From the NCBI GenBank assembly GCA_947074345.1, contig CAMTPH010000004.1, forward strand, positions 1 through 61,837: 61,837 bases of DNA. The letters run 5' to 3'. The notes under the pieces were generated by a model. That model was not told the DNA's origin and searched no databases. It saw only the letters and a program-made list of their open reading frames with translations. Shown piece after piece: positions 1-8,441 of this stretch. The number at the start of each line of letters is the position of its first letter. Position 1 is the stretch's first letter. The stretch is from an uncultured Bacteroides sp. Its GTDB lineage: Bacteria; Bacteroidota; Bacteroidia; Bacteroidales; Bacteroidaceae. Both the position numbers and the translations under genes were made by a program.

Positions 1-40
1 GTACGATGCTATCTCATTCTTTATCTATAGGCATCATTTC

Positions 41-146
41 AACATCCCCATGTATACTATTTTTACACCCGGATGTTTTATATATTAACATCCCCATGTT
101 TTATATTTAAACATCCGGGTGTTGTACTATAAAACATCCGGGTGTT
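41..146. repeat. Array of five 14-base palindrome-like units, exact 23-base period
   Basis: Five units begin at 41, 64, 87, 110 and 133, exactly 23 bases apart. The consensus is AACAYCCSSRTGTT, with outer AACA/TGTT arms and a core of either CCCC or CCGG. The four 9-base spacers are AT-rich and not conserved. No sixth unit is visible at the next expected position on either side. The array lies downstream of the first sigma-factor gene, between its terminator and the window edge. A second array of the same family is at 42826-42908. The function is unknown. The regular phase suggests either binding sites for a protein or a replicating short element. Confidence 0.85.
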
Positions 147-295
147 TTTATACTAAATATCAAACAAAAGTAAGCTAATGATATGTAACTTGCAAGTTTT
201 TGCTCTTTTATTGAAGACTTTAGTGTGTTAATTTCTCTTCTTTAAGATATGCTTCTTGTGGGAGGGGTATTATGAAGTAGATTGATGTTTGTGGT

Positions 296-330
296 ATAAA
301 AAAAGAGCCGATGAAAAAAATCGACTCTTT
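296..330 (-). terminator. Rho-independent terminator of sigma factor gene 1
   Basis: An 11-base stem at 302-312 pairs with 320-330 (one G-U pair), with a loop of about 7. On the minus strand it is followed by a run of T, seen as A at 297-304 on the plus strand. It lies 45 bases beyond the stop codon. Confidence 0.8.
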
Positions 331-375
331 GGTTGGTTTAGGTTAAATGTAAATGATGAAACTATCTAATATCTA

Positions 376-879
376 TTATCTGAAATCTTTTAGCTCTTCT
401 TGAAGTTTTTGTCTCGTAAAAAAGATTCTACTCTTTACGGTTCCTAGAGGTAGATTAAGCTTTTCTGCTATCTCGCGGTATTTGAAACCTGATACATGCA
501 TTGAGAATGGAACTCTATATTCTTTTGATAATGAGTTGACAATCTTTCTAATCTCTTTTAAATCGTAAGAGCCTTCGGTGCTCTCGAAGCCTGAGTCTTG
601 TGGCAAACTTAAATGGTATAAGTTGTCTGTCTGATCAACAAATGTCTGATCGCGTACTACTTTGCGATAGTTATTAATAAATATATTACGCATAATAGTA
701 TACATCCATCCTTTGAAATTGGTATCTGGAATATACTTCTCTTCATTATCCAGTGCTTTAAGTGATGTCTCCTGCAATAAATCGTTTGCCTCTTCATGAT
801 CTGAGGTAAGCTTATAGGCAAATCTTAGAAGCTCTTCTTGTGCATCAATCAAATCTTTTTTGAAACTTAAACTCTTCAT
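376..879 (-). CDS. ECF-type RNA polymerase sigma factor (paralogue 1 of 3)
   Basis: A 167-residue sigma-70 family protein of the extracytoplasmic-function type. Region 2 spans about residues 14-75 (core binding and -10 recognition, including EEANDLLQET and FKGWMYTIMRNIFINNYRK). Region 4 spans about 115-165 and carries a helix-turn-helix (YREIAEKLNLPLGTVKSRI). It is about 92% identical (154/167) to the next paralogue and about 67% identical to the third, without gaps. No anti-sigma gene is adjacent, so how it is held inactive is not visible. It has its own terminator. A possible promoter is TAAAATTG (plus coordinates 926-933), which departs from the usual TAnnTTTG at one base. The target regulon cannot be read from the sequence. 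Confidence 0.95.
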   Translation of the reverse strand: MKSLSFKKDLIDAQEELLRFAYKLTSDHEEANDLLQETSLKALDNEEKYIPDTNFKGWMYTIMRNIFINNYRKVVRDQTFVDQTDNLYHLSLPQDSGFESTEGSYDLKEIRKIVNSLSKEYRVPFSMHVSGFKYREIAEKLNLPLGTVKSRIFFTRQKLQEELKDFR

Positions 880-1282
880 AACGGCTTTAGTTATTTGTTT
901 ATATTTTTATCTCTTTTTGGTTTTGCAATTTTACTCGATTAAACGTCTAGTAATAGGTGCCTTTCTCACTTTCTTTATCCGAAAAACTCACTTATAATTC
1001 TTTTCGGACTTTATTTGATAGATTTTAGGTTGTTTTAGGTTGGTGTATTTATGTCTGTTATCAGGTTGTTTTTGAGTTATTGGATGCGTAATATGTATTA
1101 TCTAATTCTTATGCTGCAATTAACAATTCGTTTCTATGTCTATTCGTTTTTGTTTTGTTCTGGTATGTTGTTTTTCTAGTTCTACTGGTATAAAATAAAA
1201 GAGAGCGAATGAACCATCGTTCACTCGCTCCTTCATAACTAAACATGTTTGTTGTTTTAAAACTAATACCCTGAAACAATCG
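880..1282. other. Intergenic region between sigma factor genes 1 and 2
   Basis: This stretch holds the presumed promoter of gene 1 (near 926-933) and the terminator of gene 2 (1195-1230). A weak inverted repeat (ccgaaaa/ttttcgg) lies around 978-1012. No coding potential is evident, and it shares no obvious similarity with the other sigma intergenic region. Confidence 0.6.
1195..1230 (-). terminator. Rho-independent terminator of sigma factor gene 2
   Basis: A 12-base stem (1203-1214 with 1219-1230, one mismatch) closes a 4-base loop. It is followed on the minus strand by a short T-rich tract. Confidence 0.75.
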
Positions 1283-1786
1283 TTATCTGAAATCTTTTAA
1301 TTCTTCTTGAAGTTTTTGTCTCGTAAAGAATATTCTACTCTTTACGGTGCCAAGTGGCAAATTGAGTTTCTCTGCAATCTCGCGGTATTTGAAACCTGAT
1401 ACATGCATTGAGAATGGTACTCTATATTCTTTTGATAGTGCATTGACTATTTTTCTGATCTCTTTTAAATCGTGCGACCCTTCGGTGCTTTCGAATCCCG
1501 AATCTTGGGGTAGACTTAAATGATATAGATTATCTGAATGATCTATAAACGTTTGATCGCGTACTACTTTGCGATAGTTGTTTATAAATATATTGCGCAT
1601 AATGGTATACATCCATCCTTTGAAATTAGTGTCTGGTATATACTTTTCTTCATTGTCTAATGCTTTTAATGTAGTTTCTTGCAATAAATCATTAGCTTCT
1701 TCTTTATCGGTGGTAAGTTTATAAGCGAATCTTAGAAGTTCGTCTTGTAAACCGATCAAATCTTTTCTAAAACTTAGACTTCTCAT
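1283..1786 (-). CDS. ECF-type RNA polymerase sigma factor (paralogue 2 of 3)
   Basis: A 167-residue sigma-70 family protein with the same architecture as its neighbour: region 2 at about 14-75 and region 4 with its helix-turn-helix at about 115-165. Only 13 residues differ from paralogue 1, mostly in the first 40 residues and around residues 81-116. The DNA-reading helix in region 4 (GTVKSRIFFTRQKLQEELKDFR region) is identical, so both should read the same -35-type element. The flanking DNA is not conserved, which points to duplication of the coding unit or gene conversion. A possible promoter is TAAACTTG (plus coordinates 1836-1843). No anti-sigma gene is seen. Confidence 0.95.
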   Translation of the reverse strand: MRSLSFRKDLIGLQDELLRFAYKLTTDKEEANDLLQETTLKALDNEEKYIPDTNFKGWMYTIMRNIFINNYRKVVRDQTFIDHSDNLYHLSLPQDSGFESTEGSHDLKEIRKIVNALSKEYRVPFSMHVSGFKYREIAEKLNLPLGTVKSRIFFTRQKLQEELKDFR

Positions 1787-2142
1787 TGTTGTTGCGTTTA
1801 ATAGGTTAATATTCGCTTTTTTATTAATTGTATTGCAAGTTTAACGCATAAACACAGTTATGATAGTATTGATTTATTCATATTTAAACTTAAAAACTAA
1901 CAAATGATAGTTTTTATAGGGTTTAATAATAGAAATTAGTTGTTTTGGTTTGGATAAACTCTTAAAAATATGAGGCAAATATCATATTCTTACTCATTAA
2001 TAATAGATATGTGTCTAGTTGTATAGGTGTGATATTAAAAAATCTGGCAACTAACATAATGTTGTTGCCAGATTTGTGTTTGTCAGATTCTGGATGGATT
2101 CTATATCTGATCTCGTGTGATACAGCTGTGTATCTTCGATTT
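1787..2142. other. Intergenic region between sigma factor genes 2 and 3
   Basis: Very AT-rich. It contains the presumed promoter of gene 2 and the terminator of gene 3 at 2036-2075. Nothing else is recognisable. Confidence 0.6.
2036..2075 (-). terminator. Rho-independent terminator of sigma factor gene 3
   Basis: A perfect 12-base stem, AAATCTGGCAAC (2040-2051) with GTTGCCAGATTT (2064-2075). On the minus strand it is followed by T residues. Confidence 0.8.
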
Positions 2143-2646
2143 TTATCTAAAGTCTTTTAATTCAGCCTGTAACTTTTGACGCGTAAAGTAGATTCTACTT
2201 TTCACTGTTCCGATAGGCATATTTAGTTTTTCGGCTATCTCTTTGTATTTATAACCCAATATATGTAGTGAGAAGGGTGCTCTGTATTCAGACTCTAATG
2301 AGTTGACTATCCTTCTTATCTCTTTCATGTCATAAGAACTTTCAGTATTATCACCCTCTACATCATGCACAGAGTTGGTGATGTAATATTGATCAGTGTT
2401 GTCTACAATTAATTGCTCTCTAGCATTTTTTCGATAATTGTTAATGAATATGTTATACATGATGGTGTAGGCCCAACCTTTAAAGTTGGTGTCTTCAGAG
2501 TATCGTGCCTCATTGTCGAGAGCTTTCAATGTTGTTTCTTGTAGTAAATCATTTGCTTCTTCACGGTTGCAGGTCAGCTTTAATGCATACCGTAGTAGTT
2601 CATCTTGAATTTCTAATAGATTTTTTTTAAAGTCAATTTGGCTCAT
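2143..2646 (-). CDS. ECF-type RNA polymerase sigma factor (paralogue 3 of 3)
   Basis: A sigma-70 family protein with region 2 and region 4 as in the two downstream paralogues and about 67% identity to them. The reading frame stays open up to an ATG at 2709. The internal ATG at 2646 is preferred because it gives 167 residues, exactly the length of both paralogues, and aligns without a gap (MSQIDFKKNLL against MKSLSFKKDLI). A candidate -7 box, TATCATTG (plus 2714-2721), would start transcription at about the 2709 codon, leaving a leader of about 60 bases for the 2646 start. The linker between regions 2 and 4 (about 83-103) is the most diverged part. Confidence 0.92.
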   Translation of the reverse strand: MSQIDFKKNLLEIQDELLRYALKLTCNREEANDLLQETTLKALDNEARYSEDTNFKGWAYTIMYNIFINNYRKNAREQLIVDNTDQYYITNSVHDVEGDNTESSYDMKEIRRIVNSLESEYRAPFSLHILGYKYKEIAEKLNMPIGTVKSRIYFTRQKLQAELKDFR

Positions 2647-2893
2647 AGAGTTTCTGTTATATGTGTGTTCAGAGAAATAGTGTCGATGTTGATTTAAACG
2701 TTTTTTCACATTACAATGATAAAGTATACTTTATTCTCAAATGGGGTGAAAACTGTTATTAAAACACCCAAAAATTGATATTTAACACTTTAATCGCTTT
2801 TAAATGTACAAATTTAATGAATTGTTTGCAAATACAGTCGATATTTTAATTGTATTTTATAATAAAAAAATGCGATAAATAAAAAAGAACTAT

Positions 2894-2901
2894 TAATTTT
2901 G
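2894..2901 (+). promoter_or_regulatory. Bacteroidota -7 box upstream of glsA
   Basis: TAATTTTG matches TAnnTTTG. It is followed by GC and a start codon 24 bases downstream of the box. No clear -33 element is seen. Confidence 0.6.
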
Positions 2902-2924
2902 CAACAACATTTCATCATTAATAA

Positions 2925-3743
2925 ATGGCTGAGGATTCATTATTTATAATCGATATCGACAAAATACTCCGCGAAAAAACACCGAAGTATTATAAATACA
3001 TACCAGGTTTTCTAATATCCTACTTAAAGAAGATTATTCATCAAGACGAGATAAATCCATTTCTGGCTGAATCGAAAGATAAGTTCGGAGTCGATTTCTT
3101 AGAAGCATGCATGGGTTTCCTTGATGCAGAAGTAATAATTAAAGGCGAAGAGAATTTACCAAAAGATGGTTTATGTACATTTGTATCTAACCATCCGCTT
3201 GGTGGACAAGATGGTGTGGCATTAGGCTATGTTCTTGGTAAACATTACAAAGGACGAGTTAAATATCTGGTTAATGACTTGTTGATGAATCTACAAGGTT
3301 TGGCTCCTTTATGTATTCCGATAAACAAAACAGGTAAACAATCTAAGGATTTCCCTAGAATGGTTGAAGCCGGATTTGGTTCTGATGATCATCTGATTAT
3401 GTTTCCTGCTGGTTTGTGCTCTCGCAGACAAAATGGAGTTATAAGGGATTTGGAATGGAAAAAGACATTCGTCGTTAAAAGCGTACAATCGCAACGTGAT
3501 GTTGTGCCTATACATTTTGGCGGAAGAAACTCTGATTCTTTCTATAACTTAGCGAATACTTGTAAGGCTCTTGGCATCAAATTTAATATTGCTATGCTCT
3601 ATTTGGTTGATGAAATGTTTAAGAACCGTTCTAAAACTTTCACCATCACTATCGGAAAGCCAATACCTTGGCAAACATTCGATAAGTCTAAGACGCCTGC
3701 TCAATGGGCCGATTATGTGAAAGATATTGTTTATAAACTCTAA
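2925..3743 (+). CDS. glsA: Glycine lipid O-acyltransferase, PlsC-like (GlsA)
   Basis: A 272-residue member of the PlsC/lysophospholipid acyltransferase family. The acceptor motif is SNHPLGGQDG (His90 and Asp96), with an FPAGLCSRR block near residues 158-168 resembling the phosphate-binding motif of the family. The pairing with a downstream GNAT-type N-acyltransferase matches the GlsA/GlsB pair of Bacteroides. There GlsB N-acylates glycine and GlsA adds the second, O-linked fatty acid, giving glycine lipids of the envelope. Five residues separate His and Asp, where the textbook PlsC motif has four. The gene lies 36 bases before glsB, on the same strand. A generic lysophosphatidate acyltransferase is the alternative reading. 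Confidence 0.85.
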   Translation: MAEDSLFIIDIDKILREKTPKYYKYIPGFLISYLKKIIHQDEINPFLAESKDKFGVDFLEACMGFLDAEVIIKGEENLPKDGLCTFVSNHPLGGQDGVALGYVLGKHYKGRVKYLVNDLLMNLQGLAPLCIPINKTGKQSKDFPRMVEAGFGSDDHLIMFPAGLCSRRQNGVIRDLEWKKTFVVKSVQSQRDVVPIHFGGRNSDSFYNLANTCKALGIKFNIAMLYLVDEMFKNRSKTFTITIGKPIPWQTFDKSKTPAQWADYVKDIVYKL

Positions 3744-3779
3744 TAGCTTAGATAAAATAGAAAACTACATATAAACTAT

Positions 3780-4787
3780 ATGGAAGAAATTATTGAACCG
3801 ATAAGTAAGGAAATCCTTAAAGCTGAGCTTACGGATGACAAACGGTTAAGAATGACCAACAAAAGTAATAATCATATCTATATTATTACTCATCATGACT
3901 CACCTAACGTTATGAAGGAAATTGGTCGTTTACGCGAAATTGCATTTCGTGCTGCAGGTGGTGGTACAGGTTTATCTATTGATATTGATGAATTCGATAC
4001 GATGGATAATCCATATAAACAATTGATTGTTTGGAACCCTGAGGCTGAAGAAATACTTGGCGGATATCGCTATATACTTGGCACTGATGTAAGATACGAT
4101 GAATCGGGTGCTCCTATTCTTGCTACTTCTCACATGTTTCACTTTTCTGATGAGTTCATCAAGGAGTATTTGCCAACTACCATCGAACTAGGACGTTCTT
4201 TTGTTACTCTTGAGTATCAATCGTCGCGCGCTGGAAGCAAAGGACTTTTTGCCTTAGATAACTTGTGGGATGGTTTGGGTGCATTGGCTGTAATTATGCC
4301 TAATGTTAAGTACTTCTTTGGGAAGGTTACAATGTATCCAAGTTATCATCGCCACGGACGTGATATGATTCTTTATTTCTTGAAGAAACACTTTGGTGAT
4401 AAAGAGAACTTGATTATTCCTACTCATCCATTAGAGATTGAGAGTGATGAAGATTATCTTGAGACTCTATTCAATAAAGACTCGTTCAAAGAGAATTATA
4501 AGATCTTGAATGGACAAATTAGAAGCTTAGGATATAACATACCTCCTTTGGTAAATGCTTATATGGGGTTAAGTCCTACAATGCGTATGTTTGGAACAGC
4601 TATTAATCATGAGTTCGGTCAAGTAGAAGAGACTGGTATCTTGATTGCTGTTGATGAAATCTTAGAAGATAAGTATGTTCGCCACATCCAATCATTCGTT
4701 GACAATCACCCAGAGGCTTGTTGTTTTACCTCTGGTGCAAATAATGTTTTTACGCCTCTTAAAGAGCCGGTAGGCTGTTGCCGTTAA
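3780..4787 (+). CDS. glsB: Glycine N-acyltransferase, GNAT/OlsB-like (GlsB)
   Basis: A 335-residue protein of the OlsB-like/hemolysin-annotated GNAT acyltransferase family. It should transfer an acyl chain to the amino group of glycine, the first step of glycine-lipid synthesis. The N-terminal half holds the GNAT-type core (about 30-200, with the LREIAFRAAGGGTG and ELGRSFV segments). The C-terminal half is an extension typical of the Bacteroidota members. It is co-oriented with glsA, 36 bases downstream. Its last 29 bases overlap the end of the convergent dgt gene, so no independent terminator fits between them. Assignment rests on the gene pair as well as the sequence. Ornithine N-acyltransferase would be the alternative substrate class. 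Confidence 0.85.
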   Translation: MEEIIEPISKEILKAELTDDKRLRMTNKSNNHIYIITHHDSPNVMKEIGRLREIAFRAAGGGTGLSIDIDEFDTMDNPYKQLIVWNPEAEEILGGYRYILGTDVRYDESGAPILATSHMFHFSDEFIKEYLPTTIELGRSFVTLEYQSSRAGSKGLFALDNLWDGLGALAVIMPNVKYFFGKVTMYPSYHRHGRDMILYFLKKHFGDKENLIIPTHPLEIESDEDYLETLFNKDSFKENYKILNGQIRSLGYNIPPLVNAYMGLSPTMRMFGTAINHEFGQVEETGILIAVDEILEDKYVRHIQSFVDNHPEACCFTSGANNVFTPLKEPVGCCR

Positions 4788-6093
4788 TCTTGCGATATAG
4801 ATCTAACGCAAAGACATCAGTCATACCTGAGATATAATCTAAGACCGCCTGTATTCTATCATAGAGTGCAGGCGCTTTTATATTGTACTGGCTCGATACA
4901 CGGTCAATCAGTAACTTCGAATATGCTTTATCTGGAGTTGATACTGCTTCAATCATAAGTTCTAACAGTGTGCTTATAATTTGGAAACCGGCTAACTCAA
5001 TGTCTAGTACATCGCGCGAACGATAGATCTTCTCCATGGATACTTGAGCACAATGTTTATAGGCGTTAGCTGGGAGCGATGATATGTTCTTAATCAACGG
5101 TTCGTTGTACTCGCCTTTAAGTATTGCCTCTTCATGGTCAACAAATACCTTTGTACATTCCCTAATCAGCAATCCAATAACCGATGAACGTAGATAGGCA
5201 ATCTGTTCGTTGGTATCGCTAACACGTTTAAATGTTTCGCGCATTCTATCCTTCTTCTCATCCGAGAAGTAGCTCATCAAAAGCTCTTTTGTCTCTTCTG
5301 TAGTTAGAATCTTTAGTTTGTATGCATCTTCAATATCCATCATCTGATAGCAGATATCATCGGCTGCTTCAACTAGATAGACCAATGGGTGACGAACATA
5401 CTTAAGGGGTTCTTCTTGTACTTGAATTAATCCTAAATCATCGGCTATTGTCTTGAATGTATCTTCTTCAGAGATGAAGAAGCCAAACTTAGACTTCTTA
5501 CCTGCTAAACTCGATGAATATGGGTATTTTACAATAGAAGCGAGTGTTGAATAAGTCATAGCAAAGCCTCCTTTACGTCTTCCTTCAAACTGATGAGTGA
5601 GTAGACGGAAAGCATTTGCATTTCCTTCAAAATGTGTCAAATCATCCCATTCCATCGCAGATAATTTATCTTTCAAGAATAATCCCTTGCCTTCAGAGAA
5701 GAAGGTAGAGATTGCTTTTTCACCTGAATGACCAAAAGGAGGATTGCCTAAGTCATGAGCCAAACAAGCAGCCGAAACAATAGAACCTATCTCAGCAATA
5801 AACGAATCTTTGAGTTCGGGTCTTTTCTCGAGAATAAGCTTAGAAACATCATTGCCTAATGATCTGCCCACGCATGAAACCTCTAAACTATGAGTCAAAC
5901 GGTTGTGTACAAAGATGCTTCCCGGTAGAGGAAATACCTGTGTTTTGTTTTGCAAACGACGAAAAGGAGCAGAGAATATCAATCTATCGTAGTCACGTTG
6001 AAACTCAGAACGATTCTCTTGGCGCTCTTCATGAAACTCTTCCATACCGAAACGTTTGGCAGAGATTAGTTTATTCCAATTCATTTGGCTCAT
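4759..6093 (-). CDS. dgt: Deoxyguanosinetriphosphate triphosphohydrolase (dGTPase)
   Basis: A 444-residue HD-superfamily enzyme that cleaves dGTP (and possibly other dNTPs) to the nucleoside plus tripolyphosphate, in the cytosol. The metal-binding HD signature is visible: His68 in NRLTHSLEVS, His113-Asp114 in AHDLGNPPFGHSGE, and the later Asp in EAADDICY near residue 245. An N-terminal YDRLIFSAPFRRLQNKTQVF block is characteristic of dGTPases. The start could be Met1 or Met4. A -7-like box TACATTTG (plus 6174-6181) precedes it. It is divergent from dut, so two nucleotide-pool enzymes share one intergenic region. Its 3' end overlaps glsB by 29 bases. Confidence 0.93.
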   Translation of the reverse strand: MSQMNWNKLISAKRFGMEEFHEERQENRSEFQRDYDRLIFSAPFRRLQNKTQVFPLPGSIFVHNRLTHSLEVSCVGRSLGNDVSKLILEKRPELKDSFIAEIGSIVSAACLAHDLGNPPFGHSGEKAISTFFSEGKGLFLKDKLSAMEWDDLTHFEGNANAFRLLTHQFEGRRKGGFAMTYSTLASIVKYPYSSSLAGKKSKFGFFISEEDTFKTIADDLGLIQVQEEPLKYVRHPLVYLVEAADDICYQMMDIEDAYKLKILTTEETKELLMSYFSDEKKDRMRETFKRVSDTNEQIAYLRSSVIGLLIRECTKVFVDHEEAILKGEYNEPLIKNISSLPANAYKHCAQVSMEKIYRSRDVLDIELAGFQIISTLLELMIEAVSTPDKAYSKLLIDRVSSQYNIKAPALYDRIQAVLDYISGMTDVFALDLYRKINGNSLPAL

Positions 6094-6173
6094 ATCTATT
6101 GGTCTTGATGTTTGATTTAGTTACTCCTACAATATCTTTAAATGGCTATTGTTTAGAGCACATTATTTAACTG

Positions 6174-6181
6174 CAAATGTA
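6174..6181 (-). promoter_or_regulatory. Bacteroidota -7 box for dgt
   Basis: On the minus strand it reads TACATTTG followed by CAG. The leader to the dgt start would be about 75 bases. A weaker plus-strand box for dut (TATTTTCG) is at 6204-6211. Confidence 0.5.
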
Positions 6182-6237
6182 GGGAAATTCAATACAAATT
6201 ATGTATTTTCGCCCATGAAACTATAAATGAGTGGAAT

Positions 6238-6672
6238 ATGGAAATAAAAATAATAAATAAGTCTAAGCATCAATTACCTACTTACGCTACTGAACTTTCT
6301 GCCGGAATGGATATCCGTGCTAACTTATCAGAACCTATTAAGCTTGAACCGATGCAACGTTGTCTTATCCCAACGGGCTTATATATGTCTATTCCTAAAG
6401 GATACGAAGCTCAAGTACGCCCACGTAGCGGTTTGGCTATTAAGAAAGGTATAACTGTGCTCAACTCACCTGGTACTATCGATGCAGATTACCGCGGAGA
6501 AGTATGTGTAATCTTGGTGAACTTATCACAAGAGGCTTTTATAATCGAAGATGGCGAACGTATTGCTCAAATGGTTATTGCGCGTCATGAGCAAGCTCAA
6601 TGGAATCTTGTTGAATCACTTGATGAGACAGAACGTGGAGCAGGCGGTTTCGGACATACAGGAAAAAAATAG
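6238..6672 (+). CDS. dut: dUTP diphosphatase
   Basis: A 144-residue trimeric-type dUTPase that hydrolyses dUTP to dUMP, keeping uracil out of DNA and feeding thymidylate synthesis. All conserved motifs are present: AGMDIRA (Asp25), PRSGLA, the [11 protein letters not shown] block carrying the catalytic Asp and the uracil hairpin, GERIAQMVI, and the C-terminal [10 protein letters not shown] that closes over the active site. The length is normal for the family. The next gene starts 14 bases after its stop, and two more genes follow with ATGA overlaps, so it appears to head a four-gene operon. Confidence 0.97.
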   Translation: MEIKIINKSKHQLPTYATELSAGMDIRANLSEPIKLEPMQRCLIPTGLYMSIPKGYEAQVRPRSGLAIKKGITVLNSPGTIDADYRGEVCVILVNLSQEAFIIEDGERIAQMVIARHEQAQWNLVESLDETERGAGGFGHTGKK

Positions 6673-6686
6673 AAACGACTTACAAT

Positions 6687-8441
6687 ATGAGGTTAATATA
6701 TTGCGCTTTATCAATCGTCTTAACTCTATTGGTAGCTTCGTGTGGTGCTTCTAGTGGCATGCGTGGCTCTAAAAAAGAGAATCAAAAACAAATTCCCGCC
6801 CTTTCTGCCGAAGAACAACGTCGCTTTGATTATTACTTCCTTGAGGCTATCCGTTTGAAAGGACAAGATGAGTATGCTGCAGCTTTTGATATGCTTCAGC
6901 ATTGTGTGAATATTGACCCCAATGCTTCAGCAGCTCTATATGAGATCTCTCAGTATTATCTCTTCTTGAAGCAAAACAATCAAGCTATGAAAGCGCTTGA
7001 AGGTGCAGTAGCTAATGCTCCGGATAATTACTGGTATTCTCAGGCTTTATCCAACACCTATCTGCAAAAGGATGATAAACAGAATGCAATTAATCTACTC
7101 GAAAGTATGGCTCAACGCTTCCCCGATAGACGTGAGTCATTGTTTATGTTGGTAGATTTGTATAGTCGCGCCGGCGAAAACAATAAAACCATCAATACAC
7201 TCGATAAGATAGAAGGGCTGCTCGGCAAGAGTGAACAATTGTCGATGGAGAAGTTTCGTATATATCTGCAAATGCAAGAAACCAAGAAGGCTTTCGAAGA
7301 GATAGAAGGCTTGGTCAAAGAATATCCGATGGATTATAGATATCAAGTGTTGTTGGGCGATTTGTATATGCAACAAGGCCAACCTGATAATGCTTATCCT
7401 ATCTACCAACGAGTATTAGACGCTGAACCTGACAATGCTTTGGCTCTTCTTTCGATGACTTCTTATTACGAAGAAACCGATCAACCTGAGTTATACAAAA
7501 AGTATCTTGATAAACTCTTGCTCGAAAAGCAAGTACCCGCACAAACCAAGTTGGGTGTAATGCAACAGCTCATTGCTCAAAACGAACAAGCAAAGGGCGA
7601 TAGTACCAAGATAATATCTTTGTTCGATGAAATCATAGCCTTAGATACCGAAGATGATCAAGTACCTATGCTTTATTCGCAATATCTTTGGTCTAAGAAT
7701 ATGTTCAAAGAGTCAGAACCGGTATTGAAACAAGTAATACGCATTGATCCTACCAATAAAGCAGCACGTTTGATGTTACTTCGTGTTGGCCTTCAAAATA
7801 ACGATACACAGTTGGTAAAACTAGTTTGCGAAGGAGGAATAGATGCTACGCCAGATGCTTTAGACTTCTATTTCTATTTGGCTATAGCGCACAACCAAGA
7901 TGAGCAATATGATGATGCTTTGAGAGTATCTCAAAAGGCATTCGAGTACGTTACACCCGAAAGCTCAAAAGAGATGGTATCCGATTTCTATACCATTGTA
8001 GGCGATATCTATTATCAGCAAGACAAGGTAGAAGAGGCTTTCAGTGCGTACGACTCTTCGTTGGTTTACAATCCAAATAACATTGGAGCACTCAATAACT
8101 ATGCTTATTACTTGTCGGTAGCTCGTACAGATTTAGACAAGGCAGAAGAGATGAGCTACAAAACAGTAAAAGCAGAACCCAATAATGCAACCTTTCTTGA
8201 TACCTATGCATGGATTCTTTTTGAGAAAGGTAATTATGCTGAAGCTCGTATCTACATAGATAATGCCATGAAGAATGGCGGTGAAGAGAGTGATGTAGTG
8301 GTTGAACATTGTGGCGATATATATTACATGACTGGCGATATACCTGGAGCCCTTAAATATTGGAGACAGGCCTTAGATATGGGCAGTGAGTCTAAAGTTT
8401 TAAAACAAAAGATTAGTAAAAAGAAATACATGACAGAATGA
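6687..8441 (+). CDS. Tetratricopeptide-repeat lipoprotein
   Basis: A 584-residue protein with a lipoprotein signal peptide (LVASC, lipid-modified Cys19). Almost the whole mature part is TPR repeats, with A/L/Y/G/P positions recurring every 34 residues, for example around 55-125, 215-260 and 455-560. TPR superhelices bind partner proteins. The role is not known from the sequence. It sits between dut and a DUF4292 lipoprotein and overlaps the latter by four bases (ATGA). The set with the downstream EnvC-like protein suggests an envelope or peptidoglycan function. Confidence 0.9.
   Translation: MRLIYCALSIVLTLLVASCGASSGMRGSKKENQKQIPALSAEEQRRFDYYFLEAIRLKGQDEYAAAFDMLQHCVNIDPNASAALYEISQYYLFLKQNNQAMKALEGAVANAPDNYWYSQALSNTYLQKDDKQNAINLLESMAQRFPDRRESLFMLVDLYSRAGENNKTINTLDKIEGLLGKSEQLSMEKFRIYLQMQETKKAFEEIEGLVKEYPMDYRYQVLLGDLYMQQGQPDNAYPIYQRVLDAEPDNALALLSMTSYYEETDQPELYKKYLDKLLLEKQVPAQTKLGVMQQLIAQNEQAKGDSTKIISLFDEIIALDTEDDQVPMLYSQYLWSKNMFKESEPVLKQVIRIDPTNKAARLMLLRVGLQNNDTQLVKLVCEGGIDATPDALDFYFYLAIAHNQDEQYDDALRVSQKAFEYVTPESSKEMVSDFYTIVGDIYYQQDKVEEAFSAYDSSLVYNPNNIGALNNYAYYLSVARTDLDKAEEMSYKTVKAEPNNATFLDTYAWILFEKGNYAEARIYIDNAMKNGGEESDVVVEHCGDIYYMTGDIPGALKYWRQALDMGSESKVLKQKISKKKYMTE

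Noticed and set aside
41..146. Periodic array as a CRISPR
   Set aside because: Units are only 14 bases and vary between copies, spacers are 9 bases, and no cas genes are present. The same holds for the other three arrays.
2647..2709. N-terminal extension of the third sigma factor
   Set aside because: The internal ATG at 2646 gives exactly the length of both paralogues and an ungapped alignment.
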